Assembly: GCA_002695025.1 (NCBI GenBank)
Contig: NZNV01000017.1
Location: 372,001 to 436,000, forward strand
Reading direction: 5' to 3'
Length of the DNA stretch: 64,000 nt
Source: Owenweeksia sp.
GTDB lineage: Bacteria; Bacteroidota; Bacteroidia; Flavobacteriales; Schleiferiaceae
The notes beneath the pieces were generated by a model that did no database searches, was not told the DNA's origin, and saw only the letters and a program-made list of their open reading frames with translations. Below, piece after piece: positions 53,545 to 63,117 of the stretch; within the stretch, counting starts at the first letter, position 1; every line of letters begins with the position of its first letter. The position numbers and the translations under genes are program-made.

Positions 53545-54747
53545 CTATTTGAATCTGTCATTAACCATTTGAATGTCCTGCAAAAGTTTGTTTTCAACTA
53601 CCTTGGCGTAGATCTGGGTGGTTTTAATGGTGGTATGTCCCAGCATTTTACTGATGCTTTCAATGGGTACATTATTAGCCAGGGTAACCGTGGTAGCAAA
53701 GGTGTGCCGCGCCATATGGAAGGTAAGGTCCTTAGTGAAGCCACAGATATCCCCGATCTCTTTCAGGTAGGCATTAACCTTTTGATTGGTGGGGGTGGGG
53801 AGCAAGGCACCCCCAGGGGTGGAATAGGGGGTGTGTCGGTCTAAGATACGTTCCGCCTGCGGCAACAAAGGAATAACCGAATCCACGTTGCTTTTTTGCC
53901 GTGGTTTAATGATCCATTTTGCGTTATTGCGTTCAATGATATGCTTGTTTTGCAGGCTTTTCACATCCGAATACGCTAAACCGGTAAAGCAGGAGAATAC
54001 AAATAAATCCCGGACCATGGCTATCCTTTCGATGGTTATCTCTTTATCCATGAGGGTCTGTAATTCGGTTTCGGTGAGGTACCCCCGGGTTTTACGTTCG
54101 TACTTCAGGCTGTATTTCTCAAACGGGTTTTGAGTAATGAGGTCTTTGCGCTTAGCTTCGTAGAGCACCGCCCGCAAAGTCCGCATATATTTATTTGCGG
54201 TGTTGGTTTGGCAACCTTGCTCGATCTTCAGGAAGGAAATAAACGATTCCAGGAAAGCGTAACTAATACCAGGCAAGGGTATGTCGGAACGTCTTAATTT
54301 TTGATCCAGGAAAGTACGGATGTGCTTCAGGGTACTTTTGTAATTGATGATGGTGGATCGGGAATAACCACGGCCTATCATCGTATGGATTTCAGAGATC
54401 CGAAGCTCGAAAAACTCCACAAGTCCTGATACCTTGTATTCACCTTCCAGATAATCCCGGATATCGGAAGGTTCAAAATACTCCTTGGTTCGGGCCAGGA
54501 ATTCAGCGGCCTCTTTTACTTTGATCTTCCACTGCATCAGGGTATTATTGATCTCCTGGTCCTTCTTTTGAATACCGTTTACCATCTTCATTTCGTTACA
54601 CCATCTTTCGGGGATACAGCTCAGGTTGGTAGAAATGTCCTTCCTTGCTCCTGCGAGCTTCACCCGGATATAAATCGGAGCCTCTCCATTTTTGAGCATT
54701 TTGGAAGTTCTCAGGAAAAAATAGCATTGAAAATCAGAGGGTAACAT
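53545..54747 (-). CDS. Island tyrosine integrase (CTnDOT-like)
   Basis: A 400-aa protein with the Bacteroidota layout: an N-terminal arm-binding domain (FFLRTSKMLKNGEAPIYIRV), a SAM-like core domain, and the catalytic domain (FSCFTGLAYSDVKSLQ, FHMARHTFATTVTLANNVPI, LGHTTIKTTQIYAKV with the Tyr). The first catalytic Arg is replaced by Ala in 'GLAYSD', as known for IntDOT-type integrases. It lies 246 bp from the tRNA-Asp 3' end and close to the right attachment site, so it is the integrase that inserted this island. Confidence 0.93.
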   Translation of the reverse strand: MLPSDFQCYFFLRTSKMLKNGEAPIYIRVKLAGARKDISTNLSCIPERWCNEMKMVNGIQKKDQEINNTLMQWKIKVKEAAEFLARTKEYFEPSDIRDYLEGEYKVSGLVEFFELRISEIHTMIGRGYSRSTIINYKSTLKHIRTFLDQKLRRSDIPLPGISYAFLESFISFLKIEQGCQTNTANKYMRTLRAVLYEAKRKDLITQNPFEKYSLKYERKTRGYLTETELQTLMDKEITIERIAMVRDLFVFSCFTGLAYSDVKSLQNKHIIERNNAKWIIKPRQKSNVDSVIPLLPQAERILDRHTPYSTPGGALLPTPTNQKVNAYLKEIGDICGFTKDLTFHMARHTFATTVTLANNVPIESISKMLGHTTIKTTQIYAKVVENKLLQDIQMVNDRFK

Positions 54748-54935
54748 ACATTTTCACTTTTAAAGTTCAACAAAAACAAAGTTTAGGGTTTTCGTGGAGC
54801 CTTTAAAATGCAAAGTGCTGTAAATCAATGCAAAATATACGCTGGAGGCAATTTTGGGTGTTTTTGGCCGGTGCACCCAAAAGTGCACCTGGAGGGTGCT
54901 TTTTTATGCATTTTCCTGCATATTGCCAAAAACAA

Positions 54936-54968
54936 AAAAGCCTGAAAATCAACGACTTTCAGGCTTTT
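54936..54968 (-). terminator. Island-borne terminator downstream of tRNA-Asp
   Basis: AAAAGCCTGAAA, a 9-nt loop, TTTCAGGCTTTT: a perfect 12-bp stem with a T-run on the minus strand. It lies on the island side of the attachment site and so replaces the native terminator at 28298. Confidence 0.8.
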
Positions 54969-54987
54969 GCATTCTTCTGCTAATGTG

Positions 54988-55008
54988 CTTAGCGGTCCGG
55001 ACGGGACT
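54988..55008 (-). repeat. Right attachment site at the 3' end of tRNA-Asp
   Basis: 21 bases identical to 28322-28342. 16 of the 21 bases are the tRNA 3' part and five are just outside. Confidence 0.85.
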
Positions 55009-55066
55009 CGAACCCGCGACCCCATGCGTGACAGGCATGTATTCTAACCAACTGAACTACCGGACC
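54993..55066 (-). tRNA. tRNA-Asp (GTC anticodon)
   Basis: A 74-nt cloverleaf on the minus strand: acceptor GGTCCGG/CCGGACC, D-arm GTTC/GAAT, anticodon stem CATGC/GCATG around CTGTCAC (anticodon GTC), T-arm GCGGG/CCCGT with TTCGAGT, and discriminator G. The CCA end is not encoded. It is the integration site of the island; its 3' part is now supplied by the island but the gene is intact. Confidence 0.97.
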
Positions 55067-55105
55067 AGTATTTTAAAAAACGTAACCGTTTCTTCAACGG
55101 GAGCG

Positions 55106-55136
55106 CAAAGATAGACACTTTTCCATTTTTACCAAA
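55106..55136 (-). promoter_or_regulatory. Promoter of tRNA-Asp
   Basis: On the minus strand TTTG, 19 bases, TATCTTTG: an exact match to the Bacteroidota primary sigma consensus TTTG-N19-TAnnTTTG. Transcription would start about 35 bp before the mature tRNA. Confidence 0.88.
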
Positions 55137-55247
55137 CAAAAAACCAAGAGGTAGATATTTTTTTTGATCCGCGGTATTGGCCGCAAAATATCCTTTCTGA
55201 AGACTTATAGAAAACGGTTATTTTTGGAAGTCTCATAAATTGCATCC

Positions 55248-56117
55248 ATGGTACATTATAACCCCAAGGCCTGGTTCGGGCTGATCTTTAAATTTCATAA
55301 AGCCGAAACCTTTAGAAAACTGTTTTGGGTAATGGTTTCCCTGGCCTTGTTTAGCTCCATAGTGGTTTACATTGAAGGAAGGATATGGGGAACCTCTCTG
55401 GCGACTTCCATGGCCATGCATTCCTTATTGGGTTTTGTGATCTCACTGCTCTTGGTATTTCGCACCAATACGGCCTATGATCGCTGGTGGGAGGGCCGTA
55501 AACAATGGGGAGCCCTGGTAAACGTAAGCCGGAACATGGCCCTCAAGATCAACGCTTTTGTACCGGCATCCCAGGATGGTCGAAAGCATCGTTTGCAACA
55601 AATGACCGGTATATATGCTACCGTGTTAAAAGATCATCTGAGAAGTTGGAGCGCAGAAAAGTTGAAGGAATACCTGCCGGAGTTTATGGATCTCTCACGT
55701 GAAGTAAACCATGTACCCAACTTTTTGGCGAATACCATACAGGGAGAGTTATTACAGGCTTACAAGGAGCATTCCCTTAGTGAGGCTGCTTATCTGGCTA
55801 TGCTCAACGACTTAAATGCCTTTACGGATATCTGTGGGGCCTGTGAGCGGATTAAGAAAACACCTATACCTTATACGTATAACATCTTTCTGAAGAAATT
55901 CATCTTCATTTACATTATCACTTTGCCATTTGCCCTGATCGGTGATTTTGGGTATTGGGGTGTAGCGGTGACCATAGTAACCTTTTACACTTTTGCTAGC
56001 CTGGAAATGATAGCAGAGGAAATTGAAGATCCGTTTGGTTTAGATTCCAATGACCTGCCTACGGATGATCTGGCGGAGACCATTTATAGTAATGTAAAAG
56101 AGATCGTGAAGCATTGA
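55248..56117 (+). CDS. Bestrophin-like anion channel (UPF0187)
   Basis: A 289-aa protein. LVFRTNTAYDRWWEGRKQWG in the first third is the bestrophin/UPF0187 signature. Transmembrane segments lie at about residues 27-46, 54-72, 220-240 and 243-260. The 'FGLDSNDLP' segment near the end matches the family's conserved acidic C-terminal region. It forms pentameric anion channels in the inner membrane in characterised relatives. It is a single gene next to tRNA-Asp, likely chromosomal core, with no operon partner. Confidence 0.93.
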   Translation: MVHYNPKAWFGLIFKFHKAETFRKLFWVMVSLALFSSIVVYIEGRIWGTSLATSMAMHSLLGFVISLLLVFRTNTAYDRWWEGRKQWGALVNVSRNMALKINAFVPASQDGRKHRLQQMTGIYATVLKDHLRSWSAEKLKEYLPEFMDLSREVNHVPNFLANTIQGELLQAYKEHSLSEAAYLAMLNDLNAFTDICGACERIKKTPIPYTYNIFLKKFIFIYIITLPFALIGDFGYWGVAVTIVTFYTFASLEMIAEEIEDPFGLDSNDLPTDDLAETIYSNVKEIVKH

Positions 56118-56240
56118 AAACAGCCTGACAAGGGGGATTCCGTAAATTCTTAACTGGACTGGCCCTGAACAGATGCAAGAGGCGCTAGTAAGTAGTAAAG
56201 GAAAGTGAAAGAAAAAATGCTGATTGGTATTTGGCCAGGC

Positions 56241-57410
56241 TTACTTAATGAGGGTAAAGTAACCTCTTCTTGATTCAGTTTCCGTTTTCCGGAACTTTTC
56301 AAAAGTATATTGCAGGTTGTAGGTAAAGGTAGCAGTCTTATTGGTGCTCTTACCGTCCCAGCTTACGTTGATATCCGTAGATTCAAAGACCTTCTGCCCC
56401 CAGCGATCAAATATTTGCAGCCGGTAATCAACCAGTTCACAATTGGCTTTCAGGCGGAACTCTTCATTACGGCCATCACCGTTGGGTGTAAATGCGTTCG
56501 GTACAAAAACCTTACAATCGGAGCATTCAATAGCAATGATGTTGATAGAGTCCGTGTAAAAGCAATAGGGAGAAACAATGCGAACGGAATAGTCCCCGGG
56601 TTCTGTGATCGTATATTGACCTCCCGTGGTACCATCCTGCCAGAAAAAGTTGAAGTTCGGGCGAGTGAGATTCAGGTCTATCCGGCCTTGAAAACACAGT
56701 ACACTATCCTGAGGCAGTTGTGGGAAATCATTTTCAACCAGCTGTACATAATCGATAAGGAAGTACCCTCTTTGGGCGTTGGTGGAGTTTTCAAGCGGTA
56801 CCGCGCTGGTTTCCGAATCGGTAAAGAAATTACCAATGGTAATATATTGCTCACCGCCTTTAGCTTTATACACTCCACATATAGGAGTCCAGTAATTAGT
56901 ATTGATCACCGGCTCTGTTCCGAAGATCTGCGGCTCAGCAGGTATCAGTGAGTCAGCCGGAATACTGTCCAAAATGGTGTCGGTAAGTAATAAACCTATG
57001 TTGTTGATACCAAAAGAACCTTCATCCACAAAAACCGGCTTCACATAAAAAGTAATACGATACAACTGCCCTGCTACTAAAGGTTCTTTCAACTCGGCAT
57101 GCAGGTACTCACGCATGTAGGTTCCATTTTCCTGGCCATAAACCTCAATGCCTACAAATCCATCCCCGTCAAATGCCTGTGAGTTATTGGTAGTAGAATC
57201 TGCACCGGCTACACCGCAATTGGGCTCGTAATAATCCGGAGAACCGAAATAAGTGGTCCAGGGACTGATATAGTCTCTTGGGTAGGGGCTGTAAATGGGA
57301 CATTGGGTAGCCTCAAAACTCGGATTTGGGACAAAGTTGTCCTTAGTATCCTGAGCCTGGGCTAGTTGCACCACGAATGCCAGTACAAATAAAGCTAACA
57401 GTCTCTTCAT
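56241..57410 (-). CDS. Secreted protein with gliding-motility-type (T9SS type B) C-terminal domain
   Basis: A 389-aa protein with signal peptide MKRLLALFVLAFVVQLAQAQ. An N-terminal carbohydrate-binding-like beta domain follows (NFVPNPSFEATQCPIYSPYP, ITFYVKPVFVDEGSFGINNI), then a short Ig-like part (GDYSVRIVSPYCFYTDSINI). The C-terminal CHU_C/gliding-motility domain follows: FVPNAFTPNGDGRNEEFRLK, LQIFDRWGQKVFESTDINVS, ending in RRGYFTLIK. It should be secreted through the T9SS and attached to the surface, as for adhesins used in gliding. It is a single-gene unit. Confidence 0.88.
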   Translation of the reverse strand: MKRLLALFVLAFVVQLAQAQDTKDNFVPNPSFEATQCPIYSPYPRDYISPWTTYFGSPDYYEPNCGVAGADSTTNNSQAFDGDGFVGIEVYGQENGTYMREYLHAELKEPLVAGQLYRITFYVKPVFVDEGSFGINNIGLLLTDTILDSIPADSLIPAEPQIFGTEPVINTNYWTPICGVYKAKGGEQYITIGNFFTDSETSAVPLENSTNAQRGYFLIDYVQLVENDFPQLPQDSVLCFQGRIDLNLTRPNFNFFWQDGTTGGQYTITEPGDYSVRIVSPYCFYTDSINIIAIECSDCKVFVPNAFTPNGDGRNEEFRLKANCELVDYRLQIFDRWGQKVFESTDINVSWDGKSTNKTATFTYNLQYTFEKFRKTETESRRGYFTLIK

Positions 57411-57649
57411 AAGCGGTGCTGCAAAGAAGCAGCATTTTCTACAAACTCACAATATCTGAAACAATAACGAGCTATACAAAAAAACAAAATTAAGGCTTTG
57501 GCTAGTAATTTCATACATTACTTATAGTAAACGTGGGATTCCCCGAATATTTTGCGGGCAGCTGAAGAGTTTCCGCAAGGGGCCTGAAATAAAAATTATT
57601 AAAATCTATGTATTTAGTAGACTTTTAATAATTTTGCGGCTTATTGGAG
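57411..57649. other. AT-rich divergent promoter region
   Basis: It lies between the leftward type B gene and the rightward permease operon. At 57629-57636 TAATTTTG matches the -7 element of the Bacteroidota promoter, 14 bp before the chosen permease start, but the -33 element is weak. Confidence 0.45.
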
Positions 57650-59428
57650 ATGATAGCGCCTGAATACCATATTACCTACGCCCTCACCGTAATACTATTG
57701 ATGATCATAGTACTGGTCACGGACCGCTTTAAGGCCTCGATGGTTTTTTTGACAACCGTGGCTTTATTGCTTATCGGAGGGATCATAGAAGTGCGTGATT
57801 TTATTTCAGGCTTCAGCAATATTAGTATCCTTACCATCTTTCTGCTCATCATTATCACGGCTTCGCTGAACGAATATTTCAATCTGGCCGCTTTTTTTGA
57901 CCGTTTTCTGGGAAAGGCGCGCTCAGATCGTTCTTTCCTGTTGCGTATGACCAGTTCGGTGGCTGGTGTTTCAGCCTTTATGAACAATACCCCGGTAGTG
58001 GCCATGATGATGCCCTACGTATACAATTGGGGAAAACAGAATAATATCAATCCCTCCAAACTGCTTATCCCGCTTTCGTACGCGGCTATAGTGGGAGGTA
58101 TGATAACCTTGATCGGTACGTCAACCAACCTGGTCCTGAATGGTCTTTTGGCTTCAGAAGGGCAGGAAGTGTTGTCTTTTGGTGATTTTATTATTCCCGG
58201 AGTATTGGTAACGGCTGGTTGTCTGTTCTTTATTTATGGCGTTGGCCCATTGCTGTTGCGCAACCGGAAGGATCTCATGGAGGTGTTGGAGGAAAACACC
58301 CGTGAGTACCTGGTGGAAACAGTGGTGGCTAAAGATTCACCTATTATCGGCCTCACGGTGGAGCAGGCCGGGCTGCGGAACCTGGAAGGCGTCTTCCTTA
58401 CCGAGATTGTAAGAGGAAAAAATCATTTTACAGCGGTATCTCCGGCACATCTTATTGAAGAGAGGGATATACTGATGTTTGCGGGTGAAACATCTCTCAT
58501 CTTTAACCTGTTGAAGAACGGCAAGGGGCTGGAACTCTCCAAGAAAACGGAATTCCATATTGCGGATAATACCGATGTGGCGGAGGCCATTGTAACGCAA
58601 AACAGCACCCTGGACCGCAAAACGGTAAAGGAGGTAGGTTTCCGCGAAAAGTATGATGCTGCTATTATTGGTATCCACCGCAAGGGAGAGAAAGTCAGTG
58701 GGAAGATCGGCCATATTGCCCTTCATACCGGTGACCTGATATTGCTGGTAACAGGCCCTAATTTCAGGGAACGTAATCACCGCTACCAGGATCTTTTGGT
58801 GATCAATACCATTGAAAAACCCCGGGAGCTGAGCCGTTCGCAAAAACTTATTTTCTGGGTGGGAGTAGCGGTATCGTTTATCTTAATGATTACCGGTGTA
58901 TTCAAGCTGTTTGAAGGCTTGCTCACCATCGCCCTGGCGCAGGGTATTGCGGGGATGGTAACCCTGGAGGGTGCCAAAAAGAATGTAAGCCTTGATCTTT
59001 TGCTGGTCTTAACCGGAGCCCTGGCCATCGGTCAGGCACTTATTGATTCCGGGGCAGCTAATTACCTGATGGATACCGTTTTTTCAAATGCTGCAGAATG
59101 GCCACCTTTGCTCATTATAGGTGTAGTATTTTTAATGACCTTTATTCTTACATCCGTAGTAACCAATGTAGCGGCAGTTTCCATAGTGTTTCCGGTGGTA
59201 CTGGGTCTGGCTGCCGCCACGGTTATACCCGGTAAGGCTTTGTTCCTTACTGCTGCCTATGCGGCTTCCTGCTGTTTTGCCACGCCTTTTGCGTACCAGA
59301 CCAACCTGATGGTGATGGAGGCGGGGAATTACCGTTTTTCCGATTTTTTAAGAATAGGATTACCCCTCAGCATTGTGTATGCGCTTATATTCCTGGGGTA
59401 TTTAATTTTTCAATTTGATTTGCTGTGA
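57650..59428 (+). CDS. SLC13-family permease with TrkA-C domains
   Basis: A 592-aa protein starting at ATG 57650; a TTG two codons earlier is less likely. It has about ten transmembrane helices with the DASS/SLC13 pattern ([59 protein letters not shown]). Between the helix groups lie two TrkA-C-like soluble domains (about 215-290 and 295-380). Relatives next to cysteine/sulfate genes carry sulfate or related anions. Here cysC overlaps its stop by 4 bp, so it is most likely the sulfate importer of this operon. Confidence 0.88.
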   Translation: MIAPEYHITYALTVILLMIIVLVTDRFKASMVFLTTVALLLIGGIIEVRDFISGFSNISILTIFLLIIITASLNEYFNLAAFFDRFLGKARSDRSFLLRMTSSVAGVSAFMNNTPVVAMMMPYVYNWGKQNNINPSKLLIPLSYAAIVGGMITLIGTSTNLVLNGLLASEGQEVLSFGDFIIPGVLVTAGCLFFIYGVGPLLLRNRKDLMEVLEENTREYLVETVVAKDSPIIGLTVEQAGLRNLEGVFLTEIVRGKNHFTAVSPAHLIEERDILMFAGETSLIFNLLKNGKGLELSKKTEFHIADNTDVAEAIVTQNSTLDRKTVKEVGFREKYDAAIIGIHRKGEKVSGKIGHIALHTGDLILLVTGPNFRERNHRYQDLLVINTIEKPRELSRSQKLIFWVGVAVSFILMITGVFKLFEGLLTIALAQGIAGMVTLEGAKKNVSLDLLLVLTGALAIGQALIDSGAANYLMDTVFSNAAEWPPLLIIGVVFLMTFILTSVVTNVAAVSIVFPVVLGLAAATVIPGKALFLTAAYAASCCFATPFAYQTNLMVMEAGNYRFSDFLRIGLPLSIVYALIFLGYLIFQFDLL

Positions 59429-60027
59429 AAGAGAAGCTGCACATCATTCCCCATGATCACCACATAGATCGTGATACCCGACAAAAAACCAATGGCCATC
59501 AGTCTTGCGTGATATGGTTTACCGGCCTTTCAGGCTCCGGGAAGTCTACCCTGGCCAATGCTTTGGAAACGGAGCTGGTCAATAAAGGCTATCATACCTA
59601 TTTACTGGACGGAGACAATGTCCGCACCGGGCTGAATAGTGATCTTGACTTTTCTGCAGCGGCCCGCAAGGAGAATATCAGGCGAATAGGAGAAGTGGCG
59701 AAATTGATGGATGATGCCGGACTTATTACTTTAGCGGCTTTTGTTTCGCCCTATCGTGAGGAGCGGGAATTTGTCCGTAGCCTGCTGGGAGATGATCATT
59801 ATATAGAGGTATATGTGGATTGCCCGGTAGAAGAGTGTGAGAAGCGGGATGTAAAAGGCTTGTATAAAAAAGCCAGAGCAGGAGAGATATCCAACTTTAC
59901 CGGTATCAGTGCGCCCTTTGAAGCGCCTGAAGACCCGGATATCCGTGTGCAGACCCATCTGCAAAGTATAGAAGAAGGAGTGCAAACCATTATGGAGCAC
60001 TTGAATGATAAATTAAAATTGAAGTAA
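59425..60027 (+). CDS. cysC: Adenylylsulfate kinase CysC
   Basis: A 200-aa protein with GTG start at 59425, overlapping the permease stop by 4 bp. P-loop [16 protein letters not shown], then [17 protein letters not shown] with the APS-binding residues, [16 protein letters not shown], and the FTGIS...PDIRVQT tail are all present. It phosphorylates APS to PAPS, the sulfate donor for sulfation. It is full-length. It is followed by cysD after 1 bp. No PAPS reductase (cysH) or cysQ is in the window. Confidence 0.96.
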   Translation: MKEKLHIIPHDHHIDRDTRQKTNGHQSCVIWFTGLSGSGKSTLANALETELVNKGYHTYLLDGDNVRTGLNSDLDFSAAARKENIRRIGEVAKLMDDAGLITLAAFVSPYREEREFVRSLLGDDHYIEVYVDCPVEECEKRDVKGLYKKARAGEISNFTGISAPFEAPEDPDIRVQTHLQSIEEGVQTIMEHLNDKLKLK

Positions 60028-60028
60028 A

Positions 60029-60931
60029 ATGCGGTATTCACTTACCCACTTAAAGGAACTGGAGGCCGAATCCATCTTTGTGATGCGGGAGGTTTATGCC
60101 CAGTTTGAAAAACCCGCCATTTTGTTTAGTGGGGGTAAAGACTCTATCGTTTTAACCCACCTGGCAAAAAAAGCCTTTTGGCCAGCTCGTATACCTTTTC
60201 CGCTGGTTCATATCGATACCGGTCATAACTTTCCTGAAACTATTGAGTTTCGCGATAACCTGGTCAATAAACTGGGTTGCCAGCTCATAGTAGGCTCGGT
60301 ACAAAAGTCCATTGACGATGGAAGGGTGCGTGAAGAAACTGGTAAGAATGCCAGCCGCAATGCCTTGCAAACCACTACACTGCTGGATACCATCGAACAC
60401 TACCAGTTTGATGCCTGCATGGGTGGTGCCCGCAGGGATGAGGAAAAAGCACGGGCTAAGGAACGTTTTTTCTCCCATCGTGATGATTTCGGGCAGTGGG
60501 ATCCCAAGAACCAACGCCCTGAGCTTTGGAACCTCTTTAACGGTAAAAAACACATGGGAGAGCACTTCCGGGTGTTCCCTATCAGTAACTGGACCGAGAT
60601 GGATGTTTGGCAATATATTCTCATGGAGAATATAGAGATCCCGTCCCTGTATATTGCTCATGAGCGCGAGGTTATCTGGCGTAACAATTCCTGGTTACCC
60701 GTTTCGGAGCATATCAAATTGGAAGATAGCGATAAGCCGGAGAAAAGGATGATCCGTTTCCGTACCCTGGGCGATATAACTATTACCGGAGGTGTAGAGT
60801 CTGATGCGGATACGCTGGCCAAGATTGTAGAGGAAGTAGCTGCTGCCCGCCAGACTGAGCGGGGTAACCGTGCGGATGATAAGCGTAGTGAAACCTCTAT
60901 GGAAGACCGCAAGAAACAAGGATATTTTTAA
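60029..60931 (+). CDS. cysD: Sulfate adenylyltransferase subunit 2 CysD
   Basis: A 300-aa protein. PP-loop LFSGGKDSIVLTHLA, MGGARRDEEKARAKERFFS, and GKHMGEHFRV-like motifs with WTEMDVWQYI and IPSLYIAHERE mark the ATP sulfurylase small subunit, about the usual 300 aa. The C-terminal tail (RRAD-type region with GRADDKRSETSMEDRKKQGYF-like ending) is normal for the family. It forms APS from ATP and sulfate together with CysN, encoded 23 bp downstream. Confidence 0.97.
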   Translation: MRYSLTHLKELEAESIFVMREVYAQFEKPAILFSGGKDSIVLTHLAKKAFWPARIPFPLVHIDTGHNFPETIEFRDNLVNKLGCQLIVGSVQKSIDDGRVREETGKNASRNALQTTTLLDTIEHYQFDACMGGARRDEEKARAKERFFSHRDDFGQWDPKNQRPELWNLFNGKKHMGEHFRVFPISNWTEMDVWQYILMENIEIPSLYIAHEREVIWRNNSWLPVSEHIKLEDSDKPEKRMIRFRTLGDITITGGVESDADTLAKIVEEVAAARQTERGNRADDKRSETSMEDRKKQGYF

Positions 60932-60954
60932 GAAAGCATTTAAAGAATAAGAAA

Positions 60955-62226
60955 ATGGCAGAACAGAATAGTTATCTGGATATGCAATTACTCCGGTTCA
61001 CTACAGCCGGAAGTGTGGATGACGGTAAAAGTACCTTAATAGGGAGGTTGCTGTATGACTCCAAATCCATCTTTGAGGATCAACTGGATGCCGTGGAACA
61101 TAGCAGCGCCAAGCGTGGTCTGCAGCATGTGGACCTGTCACTGGTAACCGATGGATTGAAGGATGAAAGGGAGCAGGGTATTACCATTGACGTTGCCTAC
61201 CGGTATTTCGCCACTCCACAGCGTAAGTTCATTATTGCCGATACACCCGGGCACATTCAGTATACCCGCAACATGGTAACCGGGGCGTCAACCGCAAACC
61301 TGGCTTTGATACTGGTGGATGTACGCAATGGTGTTATTGAGCAAACCTGCCGCCACTCTTTTATTGCTTCCTTATTGCAGATACCTCACCTGGTGGTGTG
61401 TATTAATAAGATGGACCTGGTGGATTATGATGAGCAGGCCTACAGGAAGGTGGTGGGGGAGTATAAGGACTTTGCTTCCAAACTGGATGTGAAGGATGTG
61501 CGCTTTGTGCCCATCAGTGCTCTACATGGTGATAATGTGGTAAACCGTTCCGAAAAAATGGATTGGTACCAGGGCGAAACACTTTTGCATACCCTGGAAA
61601 CTATTCACATTGGTAGTGATCACAATCATATTGACTGTCGTTTTCCGGTACAAACGGTGATCAGGCCTCATAATGACAAGTACCACGATTACCGTGGTTA
61701 CGCGGGACGTGTGGCAGGAGGCGTGTTTAAACCTGGGGATGAAGTAACCGTATTGCCTTCTGGTTTCAGCTCAAAGATCAAGGAAATCCATTGCTTTGAA
61801 ACGAAATTTGAAGAGGCGTTTTCACCCATGTCTGTTTCCTTTACCCTTGAAGATGATATTGATATCAGCAGGGGGGATATGATCGTGCGTCCTAACAATC
61901 AGCCGCATATGTTGCAGGATATAGATGTTATGCTTTGCTGGTTCAATCAGCGCGGTCCCATGCCCCGGGGAAAATACATCATACGCCATACCAGCAATGA
62001 GGCCCGTTGTATGATCAGTGAGGTATTATATAAGGTAAACATCAACACCCTTCACCGCCTGGAGGATGATAAGGAAATTGGAATGAATGACATTGCCAGG
62101 GTAAGGTTGAGAACCACTAAACCCTTGATGGTAGACGATTATTCTGATAACCGGTCAACCGGAAGTATCATTCTCATTGATGAAGGTACCAACGAAACCG
62201 TGGCCGCAGGAATGATCAAACTATAG
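60955..62226 (+). CDS. cysN: Sulfate adenylyltransferase subunit 1 CysN (GTPase)
   Basis: A 423-aa protein. EF-Tu-like GTPase motifs are G1 GSVDDGKSTLIGRLL, G3 ADTPGHIQYTRNM and G4 CINKMDLVD, followed by two beta-barrel domains (FPVQTVIRPHNDKYHDYRGY, SFTLEDDIDISRGDMIV). The length fits CysN without a fused CysC domain; the kinase is encoded separately upstream. It drives APS synthesis with GTP hydrolysis. It ends the permease-cysC-cysD-cysN operon. Confidence 0.97.
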   Translation: MAEQNSYLDMQLLRFTTAGSVDDGKSTLIGRLLYDSKSIFEDQLDAVEHSSAKRGLQHVDLSLVTDGLKDEREQGITIDVAYRYFATPQRKFIIADTPGHIQYTRNMVTGASTANLALILVDVRNGVIEQTCRHSFIASLLQIPHLVVCINKMDLVDYDEQAYRKVVGEYKDFASKLDVKDVRFVPISALHGDNVVNRSEKMDWYQGETLLHTLETIHIGSDHNHIDCRFPVQTVIRPHNDKYHDYRGYAGRVAGGVFKPGDEVTVLPSGFSSKIKEIHCFETKFEEAFSPMSVSFTLEDDIDISRGDMIVRPNNQPHMLQDIDVMLCWFNQRGPMPRGKYIIRHTSNEARCMISEVLYKVNINTLHRLEDDKEIGMNDIARVRLRTTKPLMVDDYSDNRSTGSIILIDEGTNETVAAGMIKL

Positions 62227-62273
62227 CATAAAAACCATATTTGGTTCAGGGGTTATTTAATGAAACCATAATT

Positions 62274-62302
62274 ATTGAACCTTAATTATTACGCTATATT
62301 TG
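62274..62302 (+). promoter_or_regulatory. Promoter of the polysaccharide export operon
   Basis: ATTG at 62274-62277, 17 bases, TATATTTG at 62295-62302, close to the Bacteroidota TTTG/TAnnTTTG consensus. It lies 29 bp before the chosen ATG at 62332, so the export genes have their own start separate from cysN. Confidence 0.65.
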
Positions 62303-62331
62303 CGCCTGAATTTTTCAAACCTTCAGCCTTG

Positions 62332-63114
62332 ATGAAGAAGATTTTTATATTTTTCATAAGTATCCTGCTTCTGGGTTCTTGTATACCCAGAAAAAAGCTA
62401 ACCTACCTGCAAAGCGAATCTGCCAATGTGGATTCTTTGCGATTAAATTACGCCAATTCCAGATACGAAGTACAGGTTAATGACATCCTTAACATAGCCA
62501 TTCGCAGTTTTAACCCGGAGGTGAGTAATATGTTCAACATAACTTCCACCACCCAGGTAAACCAGAACGGAGGGGATCTTATGTTCTATTTGAATGGTTA
62601 TACCGTAGATATAGATGGGAATATTGACCTGCCGGTTTTAGGAAAAATGTATGTTTTAGGAATGAATACGGAGAGTATAAAGAAGATGGTTCTTTCCAAG
62701 CTCTCCAATTATTTTCAGAATGAAGTATTGAACGTTACCGTCCAGTTGGCAGGTGTGCGTTTTACCCTTATTGGAGAGGTTTCAGGCCCGGGTAAATATA
62801 CTATTTACCAGAACCAGGTAAATATTTTTGAAGCCCTGGCGGTAGGTGGCGATATAAGCCTGGTGGGTGACAGAACTTCCGTTCAGATCATGCGTCAGGT
62901 AGAAGGAAGTGTTAAATTTTACGAGGTTGATCTTACTGACAGGGGAGTGGTGGAAAGCCCATATTTCTACATCCTGCCTAATGATGTTATTAATGTTAAG
63001 CCTTTGCCAGCCAAATCATGGGGTATTGGTACCACGGGTTTTGCTACCATAGCGTCCGTACTTACCATTGTTTCCAGTACCTTATTGATTATCACTAACC
63101 TCCAGCGTTTTTAA
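62332..63114 (+). CDS. Polysaccharide export lipoprotein (Wza/BexD-like)
   Basis: A 260-aa protein with start ATG at 62332; an upstream TTG in frame would fall inside the promoter. Lipoprotein signal MKKIFIFFISILLLGSC. The Poly_export domain (YEVQVNDILNIAIRSFNPEV, GYTVDIDGNIDLPVLGKMYV) and a SLBB-like domain (VRFTLIGEVSGPGKYTIYQN) follow, with a C-terminal hydrophobic helix (TIASVLTIVSSTLLIITNL). This is the outer-membrane secretin-like channel of Wzy-type polysaccharide export. It is followed after 3 bp by the Wzz/Wzc-like gene. Confidence 0.93.
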   Translation: MKKIFIFFISILLLGSCIPRKKLTYLQSESANVDSLRLNYANSRYEVQVNDILNIAIRSFNPEVSNMFNITSTTQVNQNGGDLMFYLNGYTVDIDGNIDLPVLGKMYVLGMNTESIKKMVLSKLSNYFQNEVLNVTVQLAGVRFTLIGEVSGPGKYTIYQNQVNIFEALAVGGDISLVGDRTSVQIMRQVEGSVKFYEVDLTDRGVVESPYFYILPNDVINVKPLPAKSWGIGTTGFATIASVLTIVSSTLLIITNLQRF

Positions 63115-63117
63115 CTC

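Larger units (their letters stand above)
28322..55008. mobile_element. Genomic island of about 26.7 kb integrated in tRNA-Asp
   Basis: It is bounded by a 21-bp direct repeat that on the right is part of a complete tRNA-Asp gene and on the left is an isolated fragment. A tyrosine integrase gene lies about 240 bp inside the right end and points inward from the tRNA. Mobile-element-type helix-turn-helix genes lie near the left end. Composition changes sharply between cargo modules (GC-rich hsdM/hsdR against very AT-rich kinase-like, membrane, STAND and ATP-grasp genes), so the cargo is a mosaic. No conjugation or relaxase gene is recognisable, so it is probably mobilised by other elements or is a defence-type island. 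Confidence 0.85.

Noticed and set aside
54825-55114. Frames reading VRVPSGPL (minus) and RTGLEPATPCVTGM (plus) across the tRNA
   Set aside because: They are translations of the tRNA-Asp gene on either strand, a well-known false ORF.
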